From Molossus alvarezi (taxonomy: Eukaryota; Chordata; Mammalia; Chiroptera; Molossidae): a stretch of 64,000 nucleotides of DNA. The DNA lies in assembly GCA_037176705.1 (NCBI GenBank), contig CM073889.1, positions 50,957,596 through 51,021,595 on the forward strand, read 5' to 3'. Below the pieces are notes generated by a model that was not told where the DNA came from, ran no database searches, and saw nothing but the letters and a program-made list of their open reading frames with translations. Every line of letters begins with the position of its first letter. The stretch's first letter is position 1. Below are positions 37,577-50,049 of this stretch, in pieces. The position numbers and the translations under genes are program-made.

Positions 37577-38444
37577 TATTTTTTTGCAATTTTTATTAAT
37601 TTTTATTACAGAATTTACTCCCCCCCCCCACACTAAACACCCTCCTCCTTATCTCCTTCCCCAGCATTGTTGTCTATGTCCACTGGTCATGCATATGTGC
37701 ATATAAGTTCTTTGGTTTATCTCATTCCAGACACCCTAGAACCCCTCCTCTGATGTTTGTCAGTCTAAACTAATACTTCCTTCTATGTCTCTGGGTCTAT
37801 TTTGTTCATCAGCTTATTTTGTTCATTATATTCCACAGTTAAGTGAGATCATGTGACATTTCTCTTTCTCTGATTGGCTTATTCCGCTTAACATAACACT
37901 CTCTAGATCCCTTCATGTTGTCTCAAAGGATAAGAGATCTTTCTTTCTTACAGCTGCATAATATTCCATTGTATATATGTGCCACAGCTTTTTTATCCAC
38001 TCAGATACTGATGGACACTTGTGCTTTTTCCAGATCTTAGTGATTATAAATAGTGCTGCTATGAACATAGTGGTACATATATTCTTTCTGATTGGTGTTT
38101 TAGGCTTCTTAGGATATATTTCTAGAAGTGGGATCCCTGTGTCAAATGACAGTTCAATTTTTAATTTTTTGAGGTAACACCATATTGTTTTTCATAGTGG
38201 CTGCACCAGTCTGCATTCCCACCAACAGTGTACTATAGTTCCCTTTTCTCCACAACCTCGCCAGCATTTGTTTGATAATTTGTTGATAGCAGCCATTCTG
38301 ACAGGTGTGAGGTGATACCTCATCGTTGTTTTAATTTGCATCTCTCTCATGATTAGTTACGTTGAACATGTCTTCATATGTCTCTTGGGCATTTGTATGT
38401 CCTATTTGGAGAGGTATCTATTTAGATCCTATGCCCATTTTTTT
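37577..38444 (-). mobile_element. 5'-truncated L1 (3'UTR and ORF2 C-terminus)
   Basis: A T-rich tail with 'attacagaatttactccccc' is followed by 3'UTR and the ORF2 C-terminal domain in minus orientation, ending at 'ctatgcccatttttttagtg'. It is more diverged than the copies at 815 or 26684. No TSD was found. Confidence 0.85.
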
Positions 38445-38770
38445 AGTGCATACCCTATTATTAATAATTCTATTCTTAACTGTATATCCAACAGAAATAA
38501 GTATATATGATCATAAAAGTATACTAGAATGTTTTGGATCATAGCAGCCCTATCATTAATAGCCCCAAACTAGAAACTACAAAAATACTTTTACACAAGA
38601 GAATGGACAAATTAATCATAGTATATTTATGCATTGGAGCACTAGAGAATAAATTATGTATAACTGCAAACAACAGGGATGGATCTCACAGAGTGAAGGA
38701 AGCCAGTGTTTATACTATAGGATCTGTTATAGAAAATTCTAAGGCAGATTACACTAATCTGCACCAGCAA
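38445..38770 (+). mobile_element. Ancient L1M ORF2 3' end
   Basis: 'catagcagccctatcattaa', 'tagccccaaactagaaacta', 'gagaatggacaaattaatca' and 'gggatggatctcacagagtg' match the very common 3' coding end of old mammalian L1s. It is strongly diverged. Confidence 0.7.
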
Positions 38771-38989
38771 TTTTCAGCTGTTTTCATCTCATGGTAAAAT
38801 ATTCTGTGACACACCAAAAATATAATTTTGCTAATTTGACAAAAAAGGAAAAGGGGTACAATTTTGATTCATTCACCCTGGGTGACAATTGTTTTGTTAG
38901 TTGCTGTTATTTATTTATTTGACAACCTAAAGGAAAAGAGGTCAGTGCCCCCTAAGTAGTCAGGTATTGCATATTTTAGAGTTCTGAGG
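38771..38989. other. Unassigned spacer
   Basis: No recognisable gene or repeat. This is flank of the following L1 5' end. Confidence 0.4.
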
Positions 38990-41512
38990 AATCCAAGAAA
39001 ATGGCAGCAGAGTGAATAGTAGCTACACAGACCATCTCCCAGAACCAAACTGAAGTTACAAATAAAATAAAGAGAAGTCATTAGGAAAATCCAACTGAAG
39101 AACAGCTGGAGACAACCCTTATTAAAAGGGGTGTAAAGAGGACCCCAAATTGAGACTGGTAGAAATTGTGGAGGCATGAGATGGCTGGCTGGGTGCACAC
39201 AGGCAGCAGATTATGGCTGTCTTAGCTGTGAGCATTTCCCTCTGAGAATTCAGTGGTTAAAACCCCTACCTGGCTCCCCAGTACAGAGTGGTGAAATAGA
39301 GAAAGGTGCCCACATAACACCTTGCTGAGAAAATTACCAGAGCAGAGGTTTTGTCTCGCAGGGAGTGGCACAGGGAACACTGAACATCCCTGAAGGGCCA
39401 GTGCACTAAATTACAGCTAGAGCCACTCATCTTGGGCTCCAGCAGAGGGAGGGTAGACTGGACTGGAACTGTGTGAGAAGAATCATGGTTTCATCTCACT
39501 GGAGAGAGAATTGGGAAGAAAGCCATCAGGAGCTCTATGCTGAATCACTCCTTCACAAACAGCCATATTTCTCAAGAAGCCCATTCCCAGAGTGGCATTA
39601 ACCTGGGGGAGATGCAACTGCCCCTCCCTTCGAATTAATAATACTCAGCCCAGAGAAGAGCAACCTGAAGCTCATTAATAGCCAGAGACTACCTGCCAGC
39701 CAGTAAGCAGAAAAGTGCCTCTGAAAGCTTTGAGCTTTGGACCTAGCTCTCAGTGTTGGTGTCATGGCTCTGGGGACTGACCTGTAAAGGCTGAGGCCTG
39801 AATTCCTGCAATGAGTCAATAACCCACATTGCAGAAACTAGTATTAATCTCAAAGCAACTTTAGCCTAGGGAAACAATTGCCACACCCACTGGAAATCCT
39901 CTTATCCTGCTAACCTGAGGGATTTTTCATTCAGCTGAGGGCTACAACCTGAGGCTCACTAAGTAGCTGAGACTAATAGCCAGCCTGCAGATAAAACATC
40001 TGGGATAATAGAATATTTACTGGGCTTGTGACTCTACCCAGGAAAGTAACACTGGACATGAATGTCTAGCATGGTCTTTTCAGTATTCATCCAAACTCAA
40101 CAGAGAGACCCATAGTCAGCAGAACACTAACACGGGAAAAAATTGGCAGGCTCCAAACCCTGCTGAGACAACAAAAATGGTGGAAAAAAAGAGAAAGAAA
40201 CAAATTTCAAATAAAAGAACAAGAGAATTCTACAGAGAAGGGGTAAATAAAAATAAATTAAGCAAGTTATCAGAAGTACAGTTCAGAGTAATGATTATGA
40301 GGAAGCTCAACAGCATGAGTAAGGATATAGAAACTATAAAAATCAACAAATTGAAAATGAAAAAAACACCAAGCAGAAATGAAGAATGACATAGAAGAAA
40401 TAAAGAACACCTTGGAGGGAATAAAGAGCAGATTAAAAGAAGCCAAGGATTGGATCAGTGAATCAGAAGACAGGGTAAAAAAATAAAATAAAATAAAAAA
40501 CAGGAACACTATTTAAGAGAGCTGAGGTATAACATTAAAGGTAATAATATCCACATCATAAGAGAACAAGAAGAAGATGGAAATGAAGAGTTAGAGAATG
40601 GATTTGAAGAAATAGTGGCAGAAAACTTCCCTAACTTGGTGAATGAAAAAGGCATACAAGTTCAGGAAGCAAAAAAGACCCCAAGTAAAAAGAGCCCAAA
40701 GAGGACCACACCAAGACATATCATAATTAAAATGCCAAAAATTAAAGACAAAGAGAGAATCTTAAAAGCAGCATGAGAAAAGCTACAGGTTACATACAAA
40801 GGAGCCCCCATAAGGATTTCAGCTGATTTCTCAACAGAAACACTACAGGCCAGAAGGAAATGGCATAAAATTTTCAAGTATTGAAAAACAAGGATCTGAA
40901 GCCAAAGACTACTCTATCCAGCAAGGATATCATTCCAAACAGAAGGTGAAATAAAGAGCTCCCCAGAAAACAGAAAATGGGGGGGGGCGGATGCTAATGG
41001 AATATATTAACACCAACCAAAACTGCAAGAAATGTTAAAAAGACTACTGTAATAAGCAGAAGAAATAGGGACAAAAAAAAAAAAAAACATAAAAATAATG
41101 GCAATAAATAAGTACACATCAGTAATGACCTTAAATATAAATAGATTAAACACCCCAATCAAAAGATACAGAGTAGCTAAATGCATAAGAAAACATGACT
41201 CATATATATGTCATTTACAAGAGACCCACCTCACAACAAAATACTCACATAAGTTGAAAATGAAGGGATGAAAAAAAATTTTCCAAGAAAATGAAAATGA
41301 AAAAAAAAAAAGTTGGGGAGGCATTACTCATCTCTGATCAAATAGACTTTCAAATGCAGGCCATAATAAGAGACAAAAAAAAAAGGCCACTACATAATAT
41401 TGAAAGGATTTATCCTACAGGAGGATATAACCTTGATAAACATATATACACCCAATATAGACTATCAAAATATATTTGAAAACTTTTGGAGGACTTCAAA
41501 GGAAAAATTGAC
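38990..41512 (+). mobile_element. L1 5' half: 5'UTR, ORF1, start of ORF2
   Basis: It starts with 'ccaagaaaatggcagcagag', the YY1-like L1 start. The 5'UTR runs to 40176. ORF1 starts at 40177 (MVEKKRKKQISNKRTREFYR) with a coiled coil (LRKLNSMSKDIETIKINKLK; first residue approximate) and the later text IKDKERILKAA, with several stops. ORF2 starts at about 41101 (MAINKYTSVMT-like) and runs through endonuclease remnants to 41512. There it meets a minus-strand L1. No 3' half is present. Confidence 0.82.
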
Positions 41513-44280
41513 AACTGATGGACACTTGGGCTGTTTCCAGATCTTAGCTATTTCAAATAGTGCTGCTACAAACATGGAGATACATATATTCTTTCTGATT
41601 GGTGTTTCAGGCTTCTTAGGGTATATTCCTAGAAGTAGGATCACTGGGTCAAATGGAAGTTCAATTTTTAATTTTTTGAGGTAACACCATATTGTTTTCC
41701 ATAGGGGCTGCACCAGTCTGCATTCCCACCAGCAGTGCACTAGAGTCCCCTTTTCTCCACACCCTCGCCAACACTTGTTGTTTGATGATTTGTTGATGGC
41801 GGCCATTTAGACAGCTGTGAGGTGATACCTCATTGTTGTTTTAATTTGCATATCTCTGATGATTAGTGATGATGAGTATTTCTTCATATGTTTTTTAGCC
41901 ATTTGTATGTCCTGTTTGGAGAGGTGTCTATTTAGTTCCTCTGCTCAATTTTTAATTGGATTCTTTGCCTTCCTTTTGTGGAGTTGTATGAGCACTCTAT
42001 ATGTATTGGAAATTAACCCCTTATCCGATATATCATTGGCAATTATGCTCTCCCATACAGTGGGTAGCCTTTCCATTTTGATGATTGTATCTTTCACTGT
42101 GCAAAAGCTTTTGAGTTTGATGTAGTCCCATGTGTTCATTTTCTCCTTTGTTTCTATTGCCTTAGGTGATGTGTCAGTAAAACTTCTGCTGCATATGATG
42201 TCTGAAATTTTGTTGCCTATAGTCTCCTCTAGGATTTTTATGGATTCATGAGTCACATTTAAGTCTTTTATCCATTTTGAGTTTATTCTTGTGTAGGGTG
42301 TAAGTTGATGGTCTAGTTTTATTTTTCTGCATGTAGCTGTCCAATTTTCCCAGCACCATTTATTAAAGGGGCTGTCCTCACTCCACTGTATGCTCTTGCC
42401 ACCTTTGGCAAATAATAATTGAGTATACTGCCTTGGGTCCATTTCTGGGTTCTCTATTCTGTTCCACTGGTCTATATGCCTGTTCTTGTGCCAGTACCAG
42501 ATTGTTTTGAATACAGTGGCTTTGTAGTATAACCTGAAATTTGGTAATGTGATCCCTCTAAATTTGTTCTTCCTTTTCAAGATTGCTGTGGCTGTTCAGG
42601 CCTTTTTTGGTTCCATATGAACTTTTGAAATAATTGTTCTAATTCTGTGAAATATGTCATTGGTATTTTGATGGGGATTGCGTTGAATCTATAGATTGCT
42701 TTGGGTAGTATGGACATTTTAATGATGTTAATTCTCCCAATTCATTAACAGGGTATGTGCTGTTCAAATTTTCTATCTCTTCCTGATCCAGTTTTGGGAG
42801 ACTGTGTGTTTCCAGAAATTTGTCCATTTCGCTTAGATTGTCAAATTTGTTGCCATATAGTTGTTCATAGTAGTTGTTAACAATCTTTTGTATTTCCGTG
42901 GTGTTGGTTGTTACTTCTCTTTTATTTCTGATTTTGTGTATTTGGGTTCTCTCTCCTTGTTTCTTGGTGAGTCTAGCTAAGGGTCCATCAATCTTGTTTA
43001 TCTTTTCGAAAAACCAGCTCTTTGTTTTATTGATCCTTTGAATTGTTTGTTTGGTCTATATGTCATTTATTTCTGCTCTGATCTTTACTATTTCCTGCCT
43101 TCTACTTGCTCTGGGGTTTTCTTTTTGTTTGCTCTCTAGTTCTTTAAGTTGTGAGGTTAGATAGTCTATTAGAGATTTTTCTTATTTTTTGAGGTAGGCC
43201 TGTAGTGCTATGAACTTCCCTCTCAAAACTGCTTTTGTTGCATCCCATAGATTTTGTGTTGTTGTGTCTTCATTTTCATTGGTTTCCAGGAAGTTTTTGA
43301 TTTCTTCCTTGATCTCCTCAGTGACCCATTCATTGTTTAATAACATGCTATTTAGTTTCCATGTGTTCAAATGTCTTCGTATGTTTTTGTTGCAATTGAT
43401 TTCTAGTTTCATGCCATTGTGATCTGAGAAGATGCTTGATATGATTTCAATGTTCTTGACCTTGTTGAGACTTAGTTTGTGCCCTAACATGTGGTCTATC
43501 TTTGAGAATATGCACTTGAGAAGAATGTGAATTCTGTAGTTTTGGGGTGTACTTCTCTGTATATATCTATTAAATCCATTTTGTGCTTCATTTAGAGTCT
43601 CTGTTTCCTTGCTAATTTTTTGTCTAGAGGATCTATCCAGTGATGTCAGCGGAGTGTTGAAGTCCCCTACTATGATTGTATTGTTATCGATTTCTCCTTT
43701 GAAGTCCTCCAGAAGTTTTTTAATATATTTTGGTGTTCCTATATTGGGTGCATATATGTTTATCAAGGTTATATCTTCCTGTTGGATATATCCTATCAAT
43801 ATTATGTTGTGGCCTTCTTTGTCTCCAGTTATGGCCTTCATTTTGAAAGCTATTTTATCAGATATGAGTATTGTTACCCCAGTTTGTTTTTTTTTTCTTT
43901 TTGTTTGCTTGGAAGATTTTTTTCCATTCCTTCACTTTCAATCTTTGTGAGTCTTTTGTTGAGAGGTGGGTCTCTTGTAAACAACATATAGATGAGTCAT
44001 GCTTTCTTATCCAATCAGCTACTCTGTGTCTTTTTATGGGAGCATTCAGTCCATTTACATTTAACATGATTATTGATATGTACTTATTTATTGCCATCTT
44101 TGTTTAGTATGCTTCTATTTTTCTTCCCATTTCTCCTGCTAATTACAGCAGTCCTTTTAACATTTCTTGCAGTGCTGGTTTGGTGCTAATGTATTCCCTT
44201 AGTGTTTTTTGTCTGGGAAGCTCTTTATTTGACCTTCTATTTTGAATGATAGCCTTGCTGGGTAGAGTAGTCTTGGATTC

Positions 44281-44295
44281 AGATCCTAGTTTTTT
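44281..44295. repeat. TSD, left copy, of Ves SINE
   Basis: 'agatcctagtttttt' is perfect with 44553-44567. Confidence 0.92.
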
Positions 44296-44552
44296 TGTTT
44301 TTTTGTTTTTTTTTATCCTCACCCGAGGACATTTTTCCATTTTTTGCACAGACAGAGTGGGAGGGAGAGAGAGGAAGAGAGAGAGAGGGAAACATCGATG
44401 TGAAAAGGACACATCGAGTGGCTGCCACCCGCACGACCAACCAGGGCCGGGGACAAACTGCAACCGAGGTAAATGCCCTTAGCGGGAACCGAACCCAGGT
44501 CTCTCCGGACCGCAGGCGGACGCTCTAACCGCTGAGCCAAACCGGTCAGGGC
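44296..44552 (-). mobile_element. Ves SINE inserted in L1 ORF1
   Basis: Same subtype and orientation as 29449-29701: head 'gccctgaccggtttggctca', B-box-like 'gggttcggttcccgct' variant, and terminal hairpin (complement of 44316-44329) before the tail. It has a perfect 15-bp TSD. It breaks the ORF1 C-terminal frame; the frame 44143-44463 is an artificial ORF1/SINE join. Confidence 0.95.
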
Positions 44553-44900
44553 AGATCCTAGTTTTTTATGACCTTGATTACTTCATGCCATTCCCTTCTG
44601 GCCTGTAGTGTTTCTTGTGATAAGTCAGCTGAGAGCCTTATGGGGTTCCCTTTGTAGGTAACCTGTTGCTTCTCTATTGCTGCTTTTAGGCTTCTCTCTT
44701 TGTCTTTAATTTTTGGCAGTTTGATTAAATGTGTATTGGTGTTTGCCTGTTTGGGTTCTTCTTACTTGGGGCTCTCTTCTTGAACTTGAATGCCTTCTTC
44801 CTTCATCAAATTAGGGAAGTTTTCTGTCACTATTTCTTTGAATATATTCTCTGACACTTGCTTATTTTCTTCTTCTTCAGGGACTCCTATGATGTGAATA

Positions 44901-45323
44901 TTATTCTGTTTCCAGTTGTCCCATAGTTCTCTTAAGCTGTCTTCCTGTTTTTCTATCGTTTTTTCCTTTTGGTTTTCTGATTGGTTGATTTTTTTCTACC
45001 CTGTCTTCTAATTCACTGATCTGGTCCTCAGCTTCCTCTACTCTGCTGTTTATAACTTCCAATGTGTTCTTAACTTCTGCTGTGTCATTCTTCATTTCTT
45101 CTTGGTGGTTTTTAAATTCCAACTGGTTGATTTTCAACATTTTTATGTCTTTACTCATGGTGCTCATGTCCTTACACATGCTTTTGAGTTTCCTCAAGAT
45201 CATGGCTCTGAATTCTAGTTCTGTTAACTTGCTTAACTGCACCTCATTTATCTCATCTTCCGTAGAGGTCTCTTGTTCTTTCATTTGGCTTTTGTTTCTA
45301 TTTTTCACCATTTTGGCTATCAC
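44901..45323 (-). pseudogene. L1 ORF1 N-terminal and coiled-coil frame
   Basis: This is the longest open ORF1 start in the window. MVKNRNKSQMKEQETSTEDE begins at 45311, with an upstream MIAK at 45323. A Leu/Met-rich coiled coil follows (LRKLKSMCKDMSTMSKDIKM, EDQISELEDRVEKNQ), then a stop. In an active L1 this region drives trimer formation. The RNA-binding part is separated by a frame break and the SINE. Confidence 0.87.
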
Positions 45324-45948
45324 AGTGGGCTTTGGAGTCTGCCAAATTTTCCCTGTGTGTGTTGGTGTTCTGCTGTTTGTGGCTCCCTCTCCTGGGTTTG
45401 GATGAGCCAGGGAGGACCCACTTTAAATACCACCATCAAGTCTTAGCTTTTCTGGTTAATGTTGCTAGCCCAGGGAATGGTAGTTATCCTGTAGCTTTTT
45501 TTGCCTGGAGGCTATTAGTAGAGGTTACCTGAAGACCCTTGGTTTCTGAGTTGCCTGAAAAACTCCCTCAGGTGCTCAGTGTAAGAGGATTTCTGAGGTG
45601 GGGCAGCTGCTGGTTGTTAATGGGCCTCCATTAGCATTTCAATGGCCACCAGGTGCTGTTGAATCTCTGAGGGAGGGGCCTCCACCTCACCCCAAGGCCC
45701 TGGGAAGGAATAAAATGACCACAGTCCTGCGTGGCTGCACTCAGCAAAAGCTCTTAGCACCCTCCAAAACCCGAGTGTCCCCACACAGTTCCAGTCCAGT
45801 CTGCCTTCCCTCTGCTGGAGCCCAAGGTAAGTGGCCGCTGCCAATTTAGCCTCTGTCTACACTCTGGGTCGTGGAGCCACCTGGGACTTTTAACCCAAGG
45901 GCACTGCTTCCAGCCAAGGGTGGCCGCGGCTGTGGCACCAGCGGCTGT

Positions 45949-46262
45949 GGCACCAGCGGAGGGTGTTGCACTCAGCAGAAACCCCAGGACTAATCCGTGG
46001 TAGCGGGATACTGCAGAGGTGGCAGTAGCTTCCAGCAGAGTCCCCTGGTCCCCGCGAGTCCGTGCGGCACCAGTCGAGGGCTTAGCACCCAGATTTCGCA
46101 GGACTCAGCCTTGGTAGCAGCGTCCTGCTGAGTCCTCTGGTCGCAGCCAGTCCGTGCCAGTCCGTGTGGCACCAGCCGAGGGCTTAGCAGGCAGCAGAGT
46201 TCGCAGGACTCATGCGGGGTCGCAGCCGAGGGGCCAGCAGCAATTTCCCACCGAGCCCCCTG
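45949..46262. repeat. Three tandem 5'UTR units (102-117 bp)
   Basis: Units start at 45949, 46066 and 46168 with 'ggcaccag(c/t)(c/g)gaggg' and continue with 'cagcag' and 'ttcgcaggactc' or similar. A partial fourth starts near 46230. They are GC-rich with several CpGs. They fit promoter monomers of this L1's 5'UTR. Confidence 0.75.
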
Positions 46263-46475
46263 GTCCCCGCCCAGGCCGCTGTGGACCGTGGGCTCCCAGC
46301 CCCCTCTCCCGTCCTCACAAGCCTACCAGGATTGAGTCGGTGTCCCTGGTTATGTGGTCCTCCAAGGTGTCTTTCGGTTGCCCCTTCCTGAAGATTTGCC
46401 TTTATTTTCGTTGTAAATTCAGTTTGGTCCTGGGAAATGGTCTCTTTAGCTCCATTCACTCCGCCGCCATTTCTC

Positions 46476-46830
46476 CTTACCTCCAATGTCTTTTAATGAG
46501 GCCAGCATATTTCTAATTGCAAAATCAGATAAAGATAGTCCAAAGAAGGAAAACTACAGGCCAATATCCCCAATTTACATAGATGTAGGCTATTGTAAAT
46601 CAGGAGAGTGCTTATTGCTGGGTAAGGATGACAGCAAAAGGGTAGTGGAAGCCTTTCACGTGATAAAATTGTACTGTTTTGTTCCTAATCATGGTTACAT
46701 GGGTATATGCATATTGTAAAAAATCACCAAGCTGTACACTTATGAATTTATAAATTACGCAGTTTCTCTGTAAGTCATATTTTGTATGTATCTATACAAA
46801 ATACGTCATATTTTGTATGTGTGTGTTTAT
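46476..46830 (+). mobile_element. Ancient L1M pieces (ORF2 fragment and 3' end)
   Basis: 46485-46590 matches ORF2 before the RT core ('aatgaggccagcatatttct', 'gaaaactacaggccaatatc'). From about 46600 the text ('catggttacatgggtatatg', 'caccaagctgtacacttatg') resembles the 3' end of old L1M. The two pieces are not contiguous in an L1, so an internal deletion is implied. Confidence 0.65.
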
Positions 46831-49800
46831 GCAAACAAATGTTTAAAAAATTTAATGACACAGGAAAATCCAGTATATATATGGCTATTTACAGCTGTTC
46901 ATATTTAACTAATGGAGATGGTAACAACTTTAAGTCCCTCTGATTTTGTTTTTAATTCTGATTTAATAATATGTCTTATTATCATTATTACTCCCTAACA
47001 ACCTTCATTCCAAGCACCTGTGATACCCAGAAGAAAACAGGAGTACAATGGGGCAGCACAGAGTAACAGAGTAGAGATTGGGTGCTTTGAGCATGTGGGT
47101 GGCAGGTCTGAGCCTTAACCATCAGCCTAAATAGGGGGAAGTTGTAGTGAGAGAGTACCATGGGGCAGGTCTGCGTATAAGGCACCCCTTCACCCTCCTC
47201 CAGGGGTTCCTATTTTGTGTGGATTACTCTTAAATTTCCTGTGGCCCCACTGGAGGAACTCCAGACTCCCAGCCCTTCTCTCACAGCAAAGAAAACCTGA
47301 GTGTATGGAAAAACCAAGGCAGTTTTCTTATTGTATGGGTCCAGAGGTTAGTATGTGAGAGTACAAGAGTGTGACACTGCCTAAGGCTAGGCTGCAGGGA
47401 ACAAGCCCCATTGGGAAGGCCACTCATAAACTAAGTGGCTTCAAAACTTAGAGATTTCTCTAATCTCACATGGAGAATGGAAAGGTAATAATAGCTCAGG
47501 TGTCCTGCTTGGGCATGATAGCTGTTGTTCCTTTTATGTTTATATTGTTATTGTGGTCCCTGTAAAATAAGATCCACAGAAGGGGTGATCTTGATGATAG
47601 GAACCTGCAGACATCTCTGTAGGAAGTTCCCTCCCTCTGAGTGCAATGTTTCAAACCAAAGACAGGTGTTGTGGCTCTGTGAAGGCCCAAACTCAACCAT
47701 AGGTGAACCAGTTACCCAGACACAGTTGGTACATTTAGATCCTACTAACAACAGATTTAATTTTTAGTGTCTTAAAATAGAAGAGTTGCTTAAAAGGAGC
47801 AGTGGCGGGGCAGGGGTGGGGAGGTCTATAAAAATACACTTGGATTTAACTTGATGCAAGGAAAGAAACATATGTTGAGGCTTGTGTGTGAAACCACCTG
47901 ACTTTGAGAGGTTTTTCATCCTCAAGATTCAGTGTGTCTAAATTATCTTGTTATACAGAATATTACACTGAATATGCCTATATTTCAAGTGTAGCTCTAG
48001 TGCCTTGTGAGTGCATAGCGAATGTTAGGCAGTAATAAATAATAAAAATAAACTTTATTATAATGCAAAGGAATGTAATCCAGTGACATATTGATATTGG
48101 AGAAAAAAATGAGCCATAATGTCCCTAATGTGCTATAAATTTCTGAAGAAATGGTTTCAGAGGCAGCAAGTGTTGTTGGGAGCCCATCACAAATCTTGGA
48201 GACTGGTGAACAGTGCTGGCTTTTTCTGCAAAGGACCTCCCAGCTGTACCTGGACCCATATCTTTAACAGAAGCAGAGAAAATGTGTCTCTGGATTGTGT
48301 AGAATGTGGAAACATCTGACCTTACCTGTTCTTTCCCTTAAAATAAGTGTGCAATTAAAAAAAAAAAAAAAGTGTGCAAGAAAAACAAAACAGCAGGGAC
48401 AAATCTCAGGAAAAATCATGATTTTTCCAAAACCTCAAACAACAGTGGGTCTTTTTCAAATCCACACATAAATGAAGACTTTGGCAAAAGCCTATGGGAA
48501 ACAGAATCCAGAGCTAAGAGAAATATTAGCCCAAGGTTCCTGGTCCATCTGAGAGAGACCAGAGCCCAAGCCCTTCAGACTATCTCTGGGTTGGCTTGAG
48601 AAGGGGAGATAGTCATATACCAGGGGATGGCATTAAGTTTAGACATCTTTGCCTCTGTGTCCCCAATGTCTGGGGTCAGTGCATCTTTCCATTACAAATG
48701 TAAAGGATCTCTGTGTACCCCAAGATACAGGTAAGCTCGTGCCAGTCCATGTAAAAGTCCAAAGGCCTCCCCAAGTTATCTTCAATTTCAAGGGGCTTTT
48801 CCTTCTCATAGGTCACCTGTTTCTTCATCTTACCACTGTTTTACTATGTCCGCCTAACATTAAACCAAACTGTGGTGGGAGGTAAAATAAACTCACACAC
48901 AAATCCACCCAAGGCAGGCATGCGTGGAGCCAGGGAATGCCCCATGCAGTGTACAGCCTGGTAGACACCTTGAACTTCAGCTTTAGGCATTTTGCTTTTT
49001 TTTTTTTTTGGTTCACTCCAGCACTGGGGTTCTTCTTCCTCATACCTCTTCCCTGTGGGATCTTCTACCATGTTTTTTTCTTGGCCCTTTAGCCACCTGT
49101 TTTTAATAACCACAGGTGACTAGCAGCCACCATGATGGACAGCAGACATAAAATATCTCCATCAATCACGGAAAGCTTTTACCCACATTACTTACCTGGA
49201 CAGACTCTCTCCAGCCTGTTTTCTTGGCTCTTTTCACCTCTTAATGTATTCTCTGAGAAGGAGCAAATATCCCTCCTGTCATGCAGAGTATTGCTTCATG
49301 CGCACACTTAGGTTGCCAAGTCCTTCCAGGTAATCAGCAGAGCCGAATAGGCATCATCATCCATAGCATGGAGCCATGACTGTAAATATTTTCTTTCTAG
49401 ATGTGCCTGTTTAAATTATCTTTATCAGCTGTAGATTATGTATAAGACTAGTGATTATCAGCCACGGAGATGCTTCCAACAGATTGCTGTATGAAGTGAA
49501 ATGTTTCTGACTAAAGCATGTTGTGCTTAGAATGGTGGGAGAAAAGGCCAGTAGCCACTGGGTAGTCCTCTATAATTCATTCATTAAGTGAACATACACT
49601 GAGTCCATTCAGTCATGTGAAACATGAAGCCCCTGCTGGGTGATGGTCCCAATAGGAGGGAGAGAGGCAAGTACAAGTGTACGGGATGATGTGCTCTGAG
49701 ATGGAAACCTCAGGAAACCCAGGGGCCTTTTCCTCAGCATGGAACAGGCTAAGCTTCCATGAAGATATAAATGAGTCAGGGGTTCAAATGACGAGTAATG

Positions 49801-50049
49801 AAAATGCCACTGTGCATACAAAGGCAGTGTGAAGAAGAAAGTCTGGGGCACACCTTCACTTGATGAATCTCATTTATATCTATTTATAGGGAAATTAGCA
49901 TCTCATTTTCTTTTCTTCTGTAGTTTTATAAAATGAAGTTATCTATTTTTTATTGATATTTCTTATCTGTTCATGTAATTCTTGCTAGGGTCACTTCTAA
50001 AATTATCACTGGATGCAAGAGTAGATTTTTAAAACTGCTTACTTCCAGT
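46831..50049. other. Single-copy DNA, probably SYNDIG1 intron
   Basis: About 3.2 kb has no convincing exon or RNA gene. Open frames (for example 47496-47767, 48649-48885, 49609-49851) lack domains and have no supporting splice pattern. A short A run with flanking direct repeats lies at 48345-48379. Confidence 0.5.
48345..48379. repeat. A-run flanked by a 10-bp direct repeat
   Basis: 'aagtgtgcaa' at 48345-48354 and 48370-48379 encloses 'tt' and 13 or more A residues. It looks like an insertion of tail sequence only. Confidence 0.7.

Larger units (their letters stand above)
41513..46475 (-). mobile_element. 5'-complete L1 lacking its 3'UTR and RT core
   Basis: It starts at 41513 within the ORF2 C-terminal coding part, so the 3'UTR and tail are missing. 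ORF2 frames are 41945-42580, 43182-43841 (endonuclease; [11 protein letters not shown] and SDHN intact) and 43858-44097 (MAINKYISIIMLNVNGLN, CLQETHLS). At about 42756 the equivalent of 8210-9225 of the full-length copy is missing, including the FADD region. ORF1 (45311-44143) is split by a Ves SINE, and the 5'UTR has three tandem units. The 5' end reads 'aaatggcggcggagtgaatg'. Confidence 0.88.
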
